This document shows, piece after piece, positions 21,150-30,303 of a stretch of DNA of 64,000 bases. The notes under the pieces are model-generated. The model was given only the letters and a program-made list of their open reading frames with translations. It had not been told where the DNA came from and ran no database searches. Source of the DNA: Bordetella avium (GTDB lineage: Bacteria > Pseudomonadota > Gammaproteobacteria > Burkholderiales > Burkholderiaceae_B); the NCBI RefSeq assembly GCF_034424645.1, contig NZ_CP139969.1, positions 1,860,001 to 1,924,000 of the forward strand, in the 5' to 3' direction. The position numbers and the translations under genes were made by a program. Position 1 is the stretch's first letter. Every line of letters begins with the position of its first letter.

Positions 21150-23357
21150 ATGTCGCTCGTGCGTTTTTCGCGGCAGTACGCCGGTTCGGTGGTTCTGCTT
21201 TCGGTTGCCGGTTCGGCGGTGGCGCAGACCCAGTTGCACGACCCTTCGCAGGTCAAGGATCTGCCCGCTGTGCAGGTCTTGGGCACGGCCGAAGAGGAGG
21301 TCAAGGAATCGCTGGGGGTTTCCATCATTACCGCCGAGGAAATTCAGCGCCGTCCGCCGGTGAATGATTTGGCGGACATCATTCGGCGTGAACCAGGCGT
21401 GAACCTGACGGGTAACAGCGCCAGCGGCGCGCGGGGTAACAATCGTCAGATCGATATCCGCGGCATGGGTCCGGAAAACACCCTGATCATGATTGATGGC
21501 AAGCCGGTGAGTTCGCGTAACTCGGTGCGCTATGGCTGGAACGGCGACCGCGACACGCGTGGCGACTCGAATTGGGTGCCGGCCGAGGACGTGGAGCGTA
21601 TCGAGGTCATACGCGGCCCGGCCGCGGCCCGTTATGGGTCGGGTGCGATGGGCGGGGTGGTGAACATCATCACCAAGCGCCCGGCGGAAAAACCCACGGC
21701 GCGTGCGACCTATTATGTCAACCAGCCCGAAAGCAGCAAGGAAGGCAACACCAACCGGGTCAATGTGAGTCTGTCCACGCCCATCAACGACACGCTGTCG
21801 ATGCGTGTTTATGGCAACTACAACAAGACCAATCCGGATGCACGTGACATCAACGCGGGTTATGCGCCGGCCGGCACCAATGGCGTGACCACGACCGCAG
21901 GGCGCGAGGGCGTGATCAATCAGGACATGAACGCGCTGTTCTCTTGGAAGCCCGATTCGCGCAACACCTTTGATCTGGACGCGGGTTTCAGCCGCCAGGG
22001 CAATCTGTTCGCGGGCGATACCATGAACAACGCCAATACGGCGATTTCCGATGCCCTGTATGGCAAGGAAACCAACATCATGTACCGCGACAACTTCGCC
22101 TTGACGCATCGCGGCGCGTACGATTGGGGAACGACGCGGGCCAACATCGCCTACGACTACACCCGTAACTCCCGCCGTGAGGAAGGCTTGGCGGGCGGCC
22201 CAGAAGGCGCGCCCAACGGTAATGGTTTCGCAACGGCGCGCCTGAAAAACTGGCGCGCAGCGGGCGAAGTGAACCTGCCCTTGAACCTGGGCTTGAGCCA
22301 GATGCTGACGGTGGGCGCGGAATACCTGCATGAATCGCTGGAGGACCCCAGCGGCCTGCGGCAGACCTATACCGGCGGCACGATAGGCGGCACCAGCCCG
22401 GCCAATCGCGATCCCAAGGCGACGCAGAGCAGCTATGCGCTGTTTGTCGAGGACAATATTGAAGCCAGCCAGGATGTCACCCTGACCCCGGGGATGCGCC
22501 TGGATTACACCTCCAAGTTCGGTAATAACTGGAGTCCCAGCCTGAACGCCTCCTGGGCCGCGACCGACGCCTTCAAGATCAAGGGCGGTATCGCGCGCGC
22601 TTACAAGGCCCCCAATCTGTATCAGTCCAACCCGAACTATCTGCTCTATAGCCGGGGTCAGGGTTGCCTGGCCTCGCAGACTAATTCCAATGGTTGCTAT
22701 CTGGTCGGCAATGACAATCTTTCGCCGGAAATCAGCGTCAACAAGGAAATCGGCTTCGAGTACGACCCGGGCACGTGGCGCACCTCGATGGCTTACTTCC
22801 GCAACGATTACAAAAACAAAATCATCTCGAGCACGGACGTGCTGTACCGTCTGAACAATGGCGCGCGCGTGCTGCAATGGGCCAATAGCGGCAAAGCCGT
22901 GGTCGAAGGCTTGGAAGGCAATCTGTTTGTGCCGCTTGCCGCCAACTTGGACTGGAATACCAACTTCACTTACATGATCACGTCCAAGAACAAGAGTTCT
23001 GGGCAGCCGCTGAGCGTGATTCCCAAGTACACGATCAACAGCACCTTGGACTGGTTCTATACCGAAAAGCTGTCTTTCCAGGCCAACCTGACCTATTACG
23101 GCAAGCAGCAGGGCCCGTCGGTCAACGAGCGCACGGGCAACACGCTGTCGGGTGATGGTCTGCAAAGCGTCAACCCCTACGCCCTCGCGGGTCTGAGCAC
23201 GGGCTACGAGGTCAATAAGAACCTGCGTTTCCGGGTGGGTGTGAGCAATCTGTTCGACAAGCGCCAGTACCGTGAAGGCAATGCGTCCACCGCGGGCGCG
23301 GCGACTTATAACGAGCCGGGCCGCGCTTACTACGCGACCATGACGGTGAGTTACTGA
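21150..23357 (+). CDS. bfeA: TonB-dependent ferric enterobactin (catecholate) receptor
   Basis: The 735-residue protein is a close FepA/PfeA/BfeA homologue. A signal peptide (1-26) is followed by a TonB box-like region, the plug (VNLTGNSASGARGNNRQIDI, GMGPENTLIMIDGKPVSSRN, ERIEVIRGPAAARYGSGAMGG) and a 22-strand barrel with FSRQGNLFAGDT and the C-terminal aromatic residue Y. It imports ferric enterobactin or similar catecholates across the outer membrane using TonB energy. Its stop overlaps the start of the esterase gene by one base (TGATG). Regulation probably involves Fur repression and AraC activation from the 21031-21149 region. Confidence 0.95.
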   Translation: MSLVRFSRQYAGSVVLLSVAGSAVAQTQLHDPSQVKDLPAVQVLGTAEEEVKESLGVSIITAEEIQRRPPVNDLADIIRREPGVNLTGNSASGARGNNRQIDIRGMGPENTLIMIDGKPVSSRNSVRYGWNGDRDTRGDSNWVPAEDVERIEVIRGPAAARYGSGAMGGVVNIITKRPAEKPTARATYYVNQPESSKEGNTNRVNVSLSTPINDTLSMRVYGNYNKTNPDARDINAGYAPAGTNGVTTTAGREGVINQDMNALFSWKPDSRNTFDLDAGFSRQGNLFAGDTMNNANTAISDALYGKETNIMYRDNFALTHRGAYDWGTTRANIAYDYTRNSRREEGLAGGPEGAPNGNGFATARLKNWRAAGEVNLPLNLGLSQMLTVGAEYLHESLEDPSGLRQTYTGGTIGGTSPANRDPKATQSSYALFVEDNIEASQDVTLTPGMRLDYTSKFGNNWSPSLNASWAATDAFKIKGGIARAYKAPNLYQSNPNYLLYSRGQGCLASQTNSNGCYLVGNDNLSPEISVNKEIGFEYDPGTWRTSMAYFRNDYKNKIISSTDVLYRLNNGARVLQWANSGKAVVEGLEGNLFVPLAANLDWNTNFTYMITSKNKSSGQPLSVIPKYTINSTLDWFYTEKLSFQANLTYYGKQQGPSVNERTGNTLSGDGLQSVNPYALAGLSTGYEVNKNLRFRVGVSNLFDKRQYREGNASTAGAATYNEPGRAYYATMTVSY

Positions 23358-24211
23358 TGCGGCGCGCGCTGGCTGTCTTGCTGTTGCTTGCGGCGGGGGG
23401 CGTCTCGGCTCAGCCGCAGCCGCAAGATTTCGACCCTGCGCTTGAGCGGGCCCGCCTGGGCCTTCTGGGACTGGTTCAACAAGAGATCATGCCCCGCGAG
23501 GGGGGGCTGACCGCCGCGCGCATCTATCTCTGGGCTCCGCTCGGGCCGGCGCCGGCAATGGGGTGGCCGGTGGTCTATATGCTGGACGGCACGGCTGCGT
23601 TTCAGGCGTTGGCCAAGGCGGATGCCTTCAAGCCCGAGGCCGTGGTGGTGGGCATCGCGTATGACAGTCCAGGCCGTGTGGACGGCGCGGCGCGGGCCTG
23701 GGATTACACGCCGCGTCTGCCCGGCGCGGGCGCTCAAGGCACGCCCGACCCGCGCGCCCAGGGACGGCGCAACGGCGGGGCGGCGCAGTGGCTGGCCTTT
23801 ATTGAAGACCAAGTCAAACCCTGGGTGGCCAGCCAGGTGCCGGTCGATCCCGAGCGGCAGACGCTTTATGGCCATTCTTATGGCGGGCTGTTTGTTCTGG
23901 AGACCTTGCTAACCCGCCCCGAGAGCTTCCAGCACTATGTGGCGGCCAGCCCATCCCTGTGGTGGAACGCGCCCTATATGCAGGAAAGATTGGCGGCCTG
24001 GCAGCCGTCAGTCCCGCTGAGCTTGCGCCTGATGATAGGAGGCCAGGAGCGGATGGCCGGGCGGGCCACCACGGGCGACACGGCGTCCATCGCCCGCCTG
24101 TTGGCGGCCAAGCCTGGCTTACAGGTCAGCTTGCGCGAGTTTCCCGAGCTGGGTCATGGCCCCATGTTGCCGGCCTCGGCCGTGGCCACCCTGACCGAAG
24201 GGCGGCCTTAG
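23357..24211 (+). CDS. Periplasmic siderophore esterase-like alpha/beta hydrolase
   Basis: The 284-residue protein has a signal peptide (MRRALAVLLLLAAGGVSAQP) and an esterase-D type alpha/beta hydrolase fold: VVYMLDGTAAFQAL, the nucleophile motif GHSYGG near residue 173 and a candidate catalytic His in ELGHGPML near the C-terminus. IroE and BesA-type members hydrolyse the trilactone of enterobactin so that iron can be released. Its coupling by overlapping TGATG to bfeA strongly supports this role in the periplasm. It could act on another ester, but the context argues against that. Confidence 0.85.
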   Translation: MRRALAVLLLLAAGGVSAQPQPQDFDPALERARLGLLGLVQQEIMPREGGLTAARIYLWAPLGPAPAMGWPVVYMLDGTAAFQALAKADAFKPEAVVVGIAYDSPGRVDGAARAWDYTPRLPGAGAQGTPDPRAQGRRNGGAAQWLAFIEDQVKPWVASQVPVDPERQTLYGHSYGGLFVLETLLTRPESFQHYVAASPSLWWNAPYMQERLAAWQPSVPLSLRLMIGGQERMAGRATTGDTASIARLLAAKPGLQVSLREFPELGHGPMLPASAVATLTEGRP

Positions 24212-24235
24212 CAAAACGCCGCCCGGATCTCGGGA

Positions 24236-24541
24236 TCAAGCGCCGGCCTGAGGCACACCGCTTTTAAGATGTTTCATGAAATCGGCGAAGTGGGGCCGAA
24301 ACGCCGCAAAAAGCGGGTGGCTGCGGTTTTCCAGCATGATTTCACCGAATAGCTTCAAGCCCACGGCCATCGCCGTCGCGGAGCGTGCGTCGAGGTCGCC
24401 GCGCTGTTTGACGCGTTCCACGATGGCCAGGATGTCGTCGTGGTTGCCGGTTTCGAACTGTAGCGGGCCAGCATGGGTCGAGGGCTGGCCATGGGCGTCG
24501 GCCAGATGTTCGACCGTGATGCGGTAGCGGTGTTGTTTCAT
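24236..24541 (-). CDS. DUF3861 domain protein
   Basis: The 101-residue protein matches DUF3861: MKQHRYRITVEHLADAHGQP, LQFETGNHDDILAIVERVKQR and a C-terminal PLFAAFRPHFADFMKHLK. Function is unknown. It has no signal or membrane segment. It lies 14 bases downstream of the PadR regulator gene in the same direction and is probably controlled by the same palindromic operator. Confidence 0.8.
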   Translation of the reverse strand: MKQHRYRITVEHLADAHGQPSTHAGPLQFETGNHDDILAIVERVKQRGDLDARSATAMAVGLKLFGEIMLENRSHPLFAAFRPHFADFMKHLKSGVPQAGA

Positions 24542-24555
24542 CGTGCTTCTCTTCT

Positions 24556-25059
24556 TTAGGCGCGGCCGATATCGACAGCGGCGCGGTCAATGATGGCAAT
24601 CAGGCGTTCCAGCGTGGCTGCGTCGCGGTCGGCCTCCAGGCGCAGACGTAGCGCCGCGCGGAAGTTTTCGATGGCGCGTTGCAGTTGGGGCGGACGCGCA
24701 GGGCGTTCTTGCGCCAGGCGGCGGCGCACCCGTTCCAGGTCTTCGGCATGGGCATCGAGGTGCTGCTGCCCGGCCGGGGTGATGCGGTATTGCTTGCGGC
24801 CATCATCTAGGACGCTGGCCGTGGCCAGGCCCATGTCTTCGAGTAGCGCCAGCGTGGGATAGATGGTGCCGGGGCTGGGGCTATAGTCGCCGCCCACCAG
24901 GGCGCCAATGGCCCGGATGACTTCGTAACCATGGCAGGGTTGGCTGGCCAATATGGACAGCGCCAACAGGCGGATGGCGCCTGGCGGGAAGACACGCTCG
25001 CGGCGGCGGCCGCCTTCTTGTTCGAAAGGATCACCGCCACGGACATGATGAGAGTGCAT
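24556..25059 (-). CDS. YqjI-like PadR family transcriptional regulator
   Basis: The 167-residue protein has a winged-helix PadR domain: LLALSILASQPCHGYEVIRA, GGDYSPSPGTIYPTLALLED and DDGRKQYRITPAG. The C-terminal RAIENFRAALRLRL and IIDRAAVDI closely resemble E. coli YqjI, a metal-sensing repressor of a ferric-siderophore reductase. The N-terminus has a short HSHH cluster in place of YqjI's long His/Cys-rich arm. Its neighbourhood beside siderophore genes fits a role in metal control. It forms an operon with DUF3861, and a large palindrome immediately upstream suggests autoregulation. Confidence 0.87.
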   Translation of the reverse strand: MHSHHVRGGDPFEQEGGRRRERVFPPGAIRLLALSILASQPCHGYEVIRAIGALVGGDYSPSPGTIYPTLALLEDMGLATASVLDDGRKQYRITPAGQQHLDAHAEDLERVRRRLAQERPARPPQLQRAIENFRAALRLRLEADRDAATLERLIAIIDRAAVDIGRA

Positions 25060-25073
25060 GTTTGGTCTCTTGA

Positions 25074-25128
25074 GATAGATCTAAGATATATCGTAAATAT
25101 AACGATAAAGATATATCTTAGATCTATC
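25074..25128. promoter_or_regulatory. Large nested palindromic operator upstream of the PadR gene
   Basis: Two 19-base arms, 25074-25092 and 25110-25128, are perfectly complementary (GATAGATCTAAGATATATC and its reverse complement) around a 17-base AT-rich spacer. A second palindrome, TATCGT (25089-25094) with ACGATA (25102-25107), is nested inside. The site begins 14 bases before the PadR start codon. PadR proteins of the YqjI group bind such ATATATC-type inverted repeats and repress their own genes. I infer it is the PadR operator. Confidence 0.8.
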
Positions 25129-25248
25129 GTAAGTCAAGCGATTTAGCATGGCGCCGACGGCTTTTTTCGGCTTATGTATATGCGCAGTGCATTAGCAACT
25201 GCCGGATTTTTAAATCCGGAGAATGTATTTAGGGCGGCAGAAAGGGCT

Positions 25249-25276
25249 GTTTAGAGTGATGCCTGGTCACTCAAAC
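25249..25276. promoter_or_regulatory. Inverted repeat upstream of the peptide ABC operon
   Basis: GTTTAGAGTG (25249-25258) and CACTCAAAC (25268-25276) are complementary with one bulged base, 15 bases before the start of the binding-protein gene. A second small palindrome, CCGGATTT-TT-AAATCCGG, lies at 25202-25219. Either could be an operator for the long operon; the regulator is unknown. Confidence 0.35.
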
Positions 25277-25290
25277 ACAGGTAAGAGCCC

Positions 25291-26871
25291 ATGCATTTCT
25301 CTGCAAGCCCTAAGCGAGACATCGTTCGACAATGGCGCTATGCGCCCCTGCTGCTGGCCTTGTGCGCGCCGGCGCTGATGGCGGCCCCGCAATCCGGTGG
25401 GGTGTTGAAAGTGGCGCTGGCAGGTGACCCGCTTTGCGTGGACCCGCAGCAGCCCGGCAATAACACGGCCCTGAATATTGCCCGCCAGATCACCGACTCG
25501 CTGACTGACCAGGACCCCAAGACCGGGGACGTCGTGCCCTGGCTGGCGACGCATTGGGAGGTGGAAGACGATAGCCGCCGCTTTCGCTTTGTATTGCGCG
25601 ATGGCGTGAGGTTTTCCGACGGTACGCCTCTGGATGCCGAGGTTGTGAAGGCTAACTTTGAGGGCATCGTGAAGATGGGCGCCCGGGCCTCGCTGGCCTC
25701 GACCTATCTGGCGGGCCTAGACCGGATCGAAACCCCCGACCCGCGCACGGTTGTGGTGATTTTCAAAAGCCCTAACGCGCAGTTTCTACAAGCCACGTCG
25801 ACCATGAGCATGGGCTTGCTCTCCAAGGCCACCTTGGCTGAGTCCTATGAGGCGCGCTGCCAGGGCAAGGTGATCGGCACCGGGCCTTTCAAGCTGGACA
25901 GCTATACGCAAAACCAGTCCGCCAGATTGTCGCGTCGTGATGATTACGGCTGGCCGTCATCGCTGGCTGCGCATCAAGGCCGCGCCTATCTGGAGGGCAT
26001 TGAGTTTCGCGTAATCCCGGAGTCTGGCGTGCGCACGGGCAGCCTGTTGTCGCGCCAGATCGACGTCAACACCGAGGTGCCGCCCCAGGATGAGCCCTTG
26101 CTGGAGGCCCGTGGACTGCCCGTGTTGGCGCGTGCCAATCCGGGCCTGGTCTATACCCTGTTCCCGAACGAATCCATTAGTCCGGGATCATCACGCGCTG
26201 TCCGCCGCGCCTTGGTAAAAGGCATCAACCGCCCTGAATTACAGGCCATTTTGTCGCGGTATCAGCGTCCGGCCAGCTCGGTGCTGGCTTCCACCACGCC
26301 GCTTTATCAGGCGCAGCCCGAGGCGCTGGCCTATGACCCGGAAGGCGCGATCAAGCTGTTGGAGGAGGAGGGTTGGGTGCCAGGACCGGATGGCATTCGT
26401 GTGAAGAACGGCGAACGTTTGGCCTTTCGCCTGGATTACTGGCAGTCCGTGACCTATCTGGAGCTCATCCAGCAGCAATTGCGCGCCATTGGGGTGGACT
26501 TGCAGCTAAAAAAGGGTGTGATCGGTCAGGTGAATGCGATTCGGGATACCGGCAAAGCGCCCTTGCAGTTCTATAACCTGACCCGTGCCGATCCGGACAT
26601 TATCCGCACCGTATTCCAGGCCAGCGGTCGTAATGTGAACCTGCGTCAGGCCGCAGACGTGGACGAGGTGCTGGCCCGCTCGGCCGCCACGCTAGATGCC
26701 GCCGAGCGTAAAGCGCTGGTGAACCGCGCCGCCGAGTTGCTGGTGGAAGAGGGCCACGCCGTACCGCTGGTGGAGCTGGCGACCGTGACCGGACTAGGCA
26801 AGCATGTCCACGGCCTGCATTACGACGCCTCGTCGCGTTTGCAGTTCTATGACACGTGGATCAAGCGTTGA
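25291..26871 (+). CDS. Peptide/nickel-type ABC transporter substrate-binding protein
   Basis: The 526-residue protein has a signal peptide (cleavage near ALMAAP, about residue 32) and a family 5 solute-binding domain of the DppA/OppA/NikA class: LKVALAGDPLCVDPQQPGNN, LRDGVRFSDGTPLDAEVVKANF, GTGPFKLDSY and the C-terminal VPLVELATV. It is periplasmic and delivers a ligand to the downstream permeases. Family 5 ligands include peptides, nickel, glutathione and opines. Co-transcription with three flavin monooxygenases suggests a sulfur- or nitrogen-containing organic substrate. It is the first gene of an eight-gene set ending near 34.4 kb. Confidence 0.9.
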   Translation: MHFSASPKRDIVRQWRYAPLLLALCAPALMAAPQSGGVLKVALAGDPLCVDPQQPGNNTALNIARQITDSLTDQDPKTGDVVPWLATHWEVEDDSRRFRFVLRDGVRFSDGTPLDAEVVKANFEGIVKMGARASLASTYLAGLDRIETPDPRTVVVIFKSPNAQFLQATSTMSMGLLSKATLAESYEARCQGKVIGTGPFKLDSYTQNQSARLSRRDDYGWPSSLAAHQGRAYLEGIEFRVIPESGVRTGSLLSRQIDVNTEVPPQDEPLLEARGLPVLARANPGLVYTLFPNESISPGSSRAVRRALVKGINRPELQAILSRYQRPASSVLASTTPLYQAQPEALAYDPEGAIKLLEEEGWVPGPDGIRVKNGERLAFRLDYWQSVTYLELIQQQLRAIGVDLQLKKGVIGQVNAIRDTGKAPLQFYNLTRADPDIIRTVFQASGRNVNLRQAADVDEVLARSAATLDAAERKALVNRAAELLVEEGHAVPLVELATVTGLGKHVHGLHYDASSRLQFYDTWIKR

Positions 26872-26880
26872 GGAGCCGCC

Positions 26881-27852
26881 ATGAGCAGGGCTGAGCCGGG
26901 TGATTGGCAGTACTTGGGGCGGCGTCTGGCGCAGGCCGCTCTGGTGCTGTGGGCTGCCTACACCGTGAGTTTTCTGATTCTCTATATTTTGCCGAGCGAT
27001 CCGATCAGCATCATGCTCAACCAGAGCGATGCCAGCGTGGTCGATCCGGCCCAGGTGGCGGCATTGCGCGCCGAGTATCACCTCGACGATCCTTTGTGGA
27101 AGCAATACCTGCTGGCGCTATCGGGCGCCTTGCATCTGGATCTGGGCAACTCGATTCAGAGCGGCAAGCCCGTGGTGAGCATGCTGGCCGATGCCGCGCC
27201 CGCCACGGCGGCGCTTGCCGCCGCCGCATTGCTGATCGCGCTGGTCGTCGGCGTGGGACTGGCGTTGGCGGCGGCTGGCGCGCGGGGCCGTCGGCTGGAG
27301 GATTTTTTGCAGTCCTTGCCGACCATCGGCGTGTGCCTGCCCACCTTTTGGGTCGGCCTCTTGTTGCTACAGGCTTTTTCCTTCAGCCTGCCTTGGTTTC
27401 CCGCCATGGGCAATGAGGGCTGGCAGTCCTTGGTGCTGCCGGCCATCACGCTGGCGATTCCGACCGCTGCCGCCTTGGCGCAGGTGTTGGCGCGCTCTCT
27501 GGCGCTGACCCGGCGGCAGCCTTTTGTCGAAGCGTTGCGCGCCAAGGGCGTATCGCGCCGCCGCCTGCTGCTCGGTCATGTGTTTCCCAACGCGGCGATT
27601 CCGGTCCTCACGATGGCGGGCGTGCTGATGGGCAATTTGTTGGCGGGCGCCGTGGTGACGGAAACCGTGTTCTCGCGCGATGGCATCGGCAGGCTCGCCC
27701 AGAGCGCCGTTGCCGTCAAGGACATTCCGGTGGTGCAAGGCGTGGTGATGTTCGCCGCCGCCGTTTTCGTCACGGTCAGTCTGGCGGTCGATCTGCTTTA
27801 TCCCTTGCTGGACCCGCGCATCAGCCGCAGTCGTGGGAGGGCCTTGGCATGA
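26881..27852 (+). CDS. Peptide-type ABC transporter permease, DppB family
   Basis: The 323-residue inner-membrane protein has six membrane segments and DppB landmarks: SFLILYILPSDPISIML, YHLDDPLWKQYL, the EAA-type loop EALRAKGVSRRRLLLGHVFPNAAIPVLTMAG and VTETVFSRDGIGRL. It starts ten bases after the binding protein with GAGGAG upstream and overlaps the next permease gene by four bases (ATGA). Confidence 0.92.
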   Translation: MSRAEPGDWQYLGRRLAQAALVLWAAYTVSFLILYILPSDPISIMLNQSDASVVDPAQVAALRAEYHLDDPLWKQYLLALSGALHLDLGNSIQSGKPVVSMLADAAPATAALAAAALLIALVVGVGLALAAAGARGRRLEDFLQSLPTIGVCLPTFWVGLLLLQAFSFSLPWFPAMGNEGWQSLVLPAITLAIPTAAALAQVLARSLALTRRQPFVEALRAKGVSRRRLLLGHVFPNAAIPVLTMAGVLMGNLLAGAVVTETVFSRDGIGRLAQSAVAVKDIPVVQGVVMFAAAVFVTVSLAVDLLYPLLDPRISRSRGRALA

Positions 27853-28677
27853 CGCTATTGACCATCACTACGCCGCTACGGCGGGTGCCGCTTTCGCTAG
27901 CCCTGAGTCTGGCAGTGATTGTGCTGGTCTTGGGCTGGGCCTTCTTCCCCGGCGTGTTCACCAGCGCTGACCCCTTGCGCGGCGTGCCGCAGCAGGCTTT
28001 GCAGCCGCCTTCTTTTGCGCATTGGTTCGGTACGGACCATCTGGGCCGGGACGTGTATTGCCCGTACGGTATACGGCACGGCGCTTTCCTTGCAAGCAAC
28101 CGCGCTGGCGGTGTTGATCGCGCTTTTTTTGGGCGGCGGCCTGGGATTGATTGCGGGCTTTGCGGGAGGGCGTGTTGAGTCCGTGCTGATGCGCTGCGCC
28201 GATACCTTGATGGCGATTCCGACCCTGCTGCTGTCCATGGCTATTGTGACCGTGCTGGGTTTTGGCACGGTGCATATCGCGATTGCCGTGGGTTTTTCCT
28301 ATGTGGCGACCTTTGCCCGCCTGATGCGCGGAGAGGTTTTACGCTGGCGCGGCGCGCTGTTTGTTGAGGCGGCAGTCGCCTCGGGCGTGGGTCTGGGCGG
28401 CGTGTTGCTGCGCCATATCGCGCCGCACGCGGCCGGTCCGGTGCTGTCGCTGGCTGCCCTGGAGTTCGGCGCGGCCGTGCTGGCGGTTTCGTCGCTGAGT
28501 TTTCTCGGTTTCGGCGCGCCGCCGCCGCAGCCGGAATGGGGCCTGTTGGTCGCCGAGGGCCGCAACTATATCGCCAGCGCCTGGTGGTACACCACGCTGC
28601 CGGGTCTCGTGGTCGCCGCGGTTGTGCTGGCGGCTAACCGTATTGCACGTTATGCGCAGGACCAGGGGGAGCAATGA
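27849..28677 (+). pseudogene. Peptide-type ABC transporter permease, DppC family, frameshifted
   Basis: The first frame (from ATG 27849) gives a DppC N-terminus up to FGTDHLGRDVY and then loses homology. The frame one base later resumes exactly at ARTVYGTALSLQATALAVL and continues to the end (SLSFLGFGAPPPQPEWGLL, IARYAQDQGEQ) at 28677. Removing one T at 28058-28059 (TATTGCC to TATGCC) restores a normal DppC of about 275 residues. All other motifs are intact. This is either a very recent mutation that would disable import or a base-calling error. It overlaps both neighbours by four bases. Confidence 0.85.
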
Positions 28678-30290
28678 GTGAAATACTGCGGGTTCAGGGT
28701 TTGGCGCTGTCCTATCAAGCGCCCACCGGAGTGTGGCGTCAGGTGGTTCATGAGCTGGATCTCATACTTCAGCCTGGCGAAATTGTGGCGCTGGTGGGGG
28801 AGTCCGGGTCAGGCAAATCCACGACTGCCGCTGCATTGGCGGGCCTGCTGCCTGCCAATGCCCGCATGACGGCGGGTGAGGTGGTGCTCAATGGTGAGGC
28901 CTTGGGGCAGGCGCATGAGGCGCGCTGGCAGGCGCTGCGCGGACGCCATATTGGTCTCGTGCCGCAAGATCCGGCGCAGTCGCTGGACCCGGTGCAAGGC
29001 ATCGGTCGGCAGATCCGCGAGGCGCTGACGGTGCATGGGGTAGGCCGCGCGCAGGCCTTCTTGCGGGCGGCAGAAATCCTGCGCGAAGTGGGTTTGCCGG
29101 AGCGGGTGGCGGAGCGCTATCCGCATGAGTTGTCCGGCGGCCAGCGTCAGCGCGTGCTGATCGGCATGGCGTTGGCGCATCGGCCTGCCTTGTTGATTGC
29201 CGACGAACCGACCAGCGCCCTGGATGTGACTGTCCAGCGTCAGGTGCTGGATCAACTGGAGACCCTGTCACGCGCTCGGGGGGCCGCCGTACTGTTGATC
29301 ACCCATGACCTGGGCGTTGCTTTCGACAGGGCCGACCGGGTGCTGGTGATGCAGCATGGCCGCATTGTTGAGGCCGGCACGTCGCGCCAACTGCGCCAGG
29401 CTCCGCAGCACCCCTACACGCGGGCCCTGCTGGCCGCCGCGCCGGGTTTGACCGAGGGCCCGACACGCGAACCGGCGCCCGCCCGTCATGCCATTCTGCG
29501 TCTACATGCGCTGTCCAAGCGCTTTGGCCGGGGAGCGCAGTCCTTTCAGGCCGTGGACGAGGTGTCCTTTCATGTGCCGCGTCACGGAACGACAGGGCTG
29601 GTGGGAGAGTCGGGTTCAGGCAAATCCACGACGGCGCGCATCGCGCTATGCCTGGAAGCGCCCAGCTCAGGCGAGGTCTGGTTTGATGGGACGAACGTGA
29701 CGCATCTTGACCGCCGCGCGCTGCGCGATTTCCGCCGCCGTGTTCAGGTGATGTATCAGAACCCCTTTGTTTCATTGAATCCGCGCCTGACGCTGGCGCA
29801 GATTATCGCTGAGCCTTTGACGGCCTTCGGAATGGGCCTGCCTCGCACGCGGAGGGATCGCGCCGCAGAACTGTTGGCCGCCGTGGAGCTGGACCCCGCC
29901 ATGCTGGATCGCAGGCCCGGGAGCTTGTCGGGCGGCCAACGCCAGCGCGTGGCCATCGCCCGCGCGCTGGCCATCGAACCCGAGCTTATCGTCCTGGATG
30001 AGCCGGTGTCCGCGCTGGATGTGTCGGTGCAAGCGCGCATTCTGACGCTGCTCCAGCGTCTGCAGCAAGAGCGCGGGATGAGCTATCTCTTTGTTTCGCA
30101 TGACCTATCGGTCATCCGCCAGGTTTCCGACCATGTCGTCGTGCTGCGTCAGGGCCGCGTGGTGGAGCAGGGGCCTGCGCAAACCCTGTTTTCCGCGCCC
30201 GCACATCCGTATACGCGCAGCCTGCTGGCCGATATTCCGGGCCGCCGTCATGCGTTTTCTTCCACCTTTCCGATGGCGCTGGCTGCCTAG
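28674..30290 (+). CDS. Double-domain peptide ABC transporter ATPase (DppD-DppF fusion)
   Basis: The 538-residue protein has two complete ATPase modules. The first has Walker A GESGSGKST (42-50), signature LSGGQRQRVLIGMAL and Walker [15 protein letters not shown]. The second, starting near residue 275, has [27 protein letters not shown] and LIVLDEPVSALDVS. The two halves correspond to DppD and DppF, encoded here as one polypeptide, as is common for GsiA/YejF-type transporters. It would energise uptake through the DppBC pair. It overlaps the frameshifted dppC by four bases and is followed by monooxygenase genes. Confidence 0.93.
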   Translation: MSEILRVQGLALSYQAPTGVWRQVVHELDLILQPGEIVALVGESGSGKSTTAAALAGLLPANARMTAGEVVLNGEALGQAHEARWQALRGRHIGLVPQDPAQSLDPVQGIGRQIREALTVHGVGRAQAFLRAAEILREVGLPERVAERYPHELSGGQRQRVLIGMALAHRPALLIADEPTSALDVTVQRQVLDQLETLSRARGAAVLLITHDLGVAFDRADRVLVMQHGRIVEAGTSRQLRQAPQHPYTRALLAAAPGLTEGPTREPAPARHAILRLHALSKRFGRGAQSFQAVDEVSFHVPRHGTTGLVGESGSGKSTTARIALCLEAPSSGEVWFDGTNVTHLDRRALRDFRRRVQVMYQNPFVSLNPRLTLAQIIAEPLTAFGMGLPRTRRDRAAELLAAVELDPAMLDRRPGSLSGGQRQRVAIARALAIEPELIVLDEPVSALDVSVQARILTLLQRLQQERGMSYLFVSHDLSVIRQVSDHVVVLRQGRVVEQGPAQTLFSAPAHPYTRSLLADIPGRRHAFSSTFPMALAA

Positions 30291-30303
30291 GCCGCGAGGG
30301 ATC

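Noticed and set aside
20997..23165. 722-codon open frame on the minus strand
   Set aside because: It is antisense to bfeA, whose product has unmistakable FepA homology. The antisense translation has no recognisable domain and arises from high GC codon bias.
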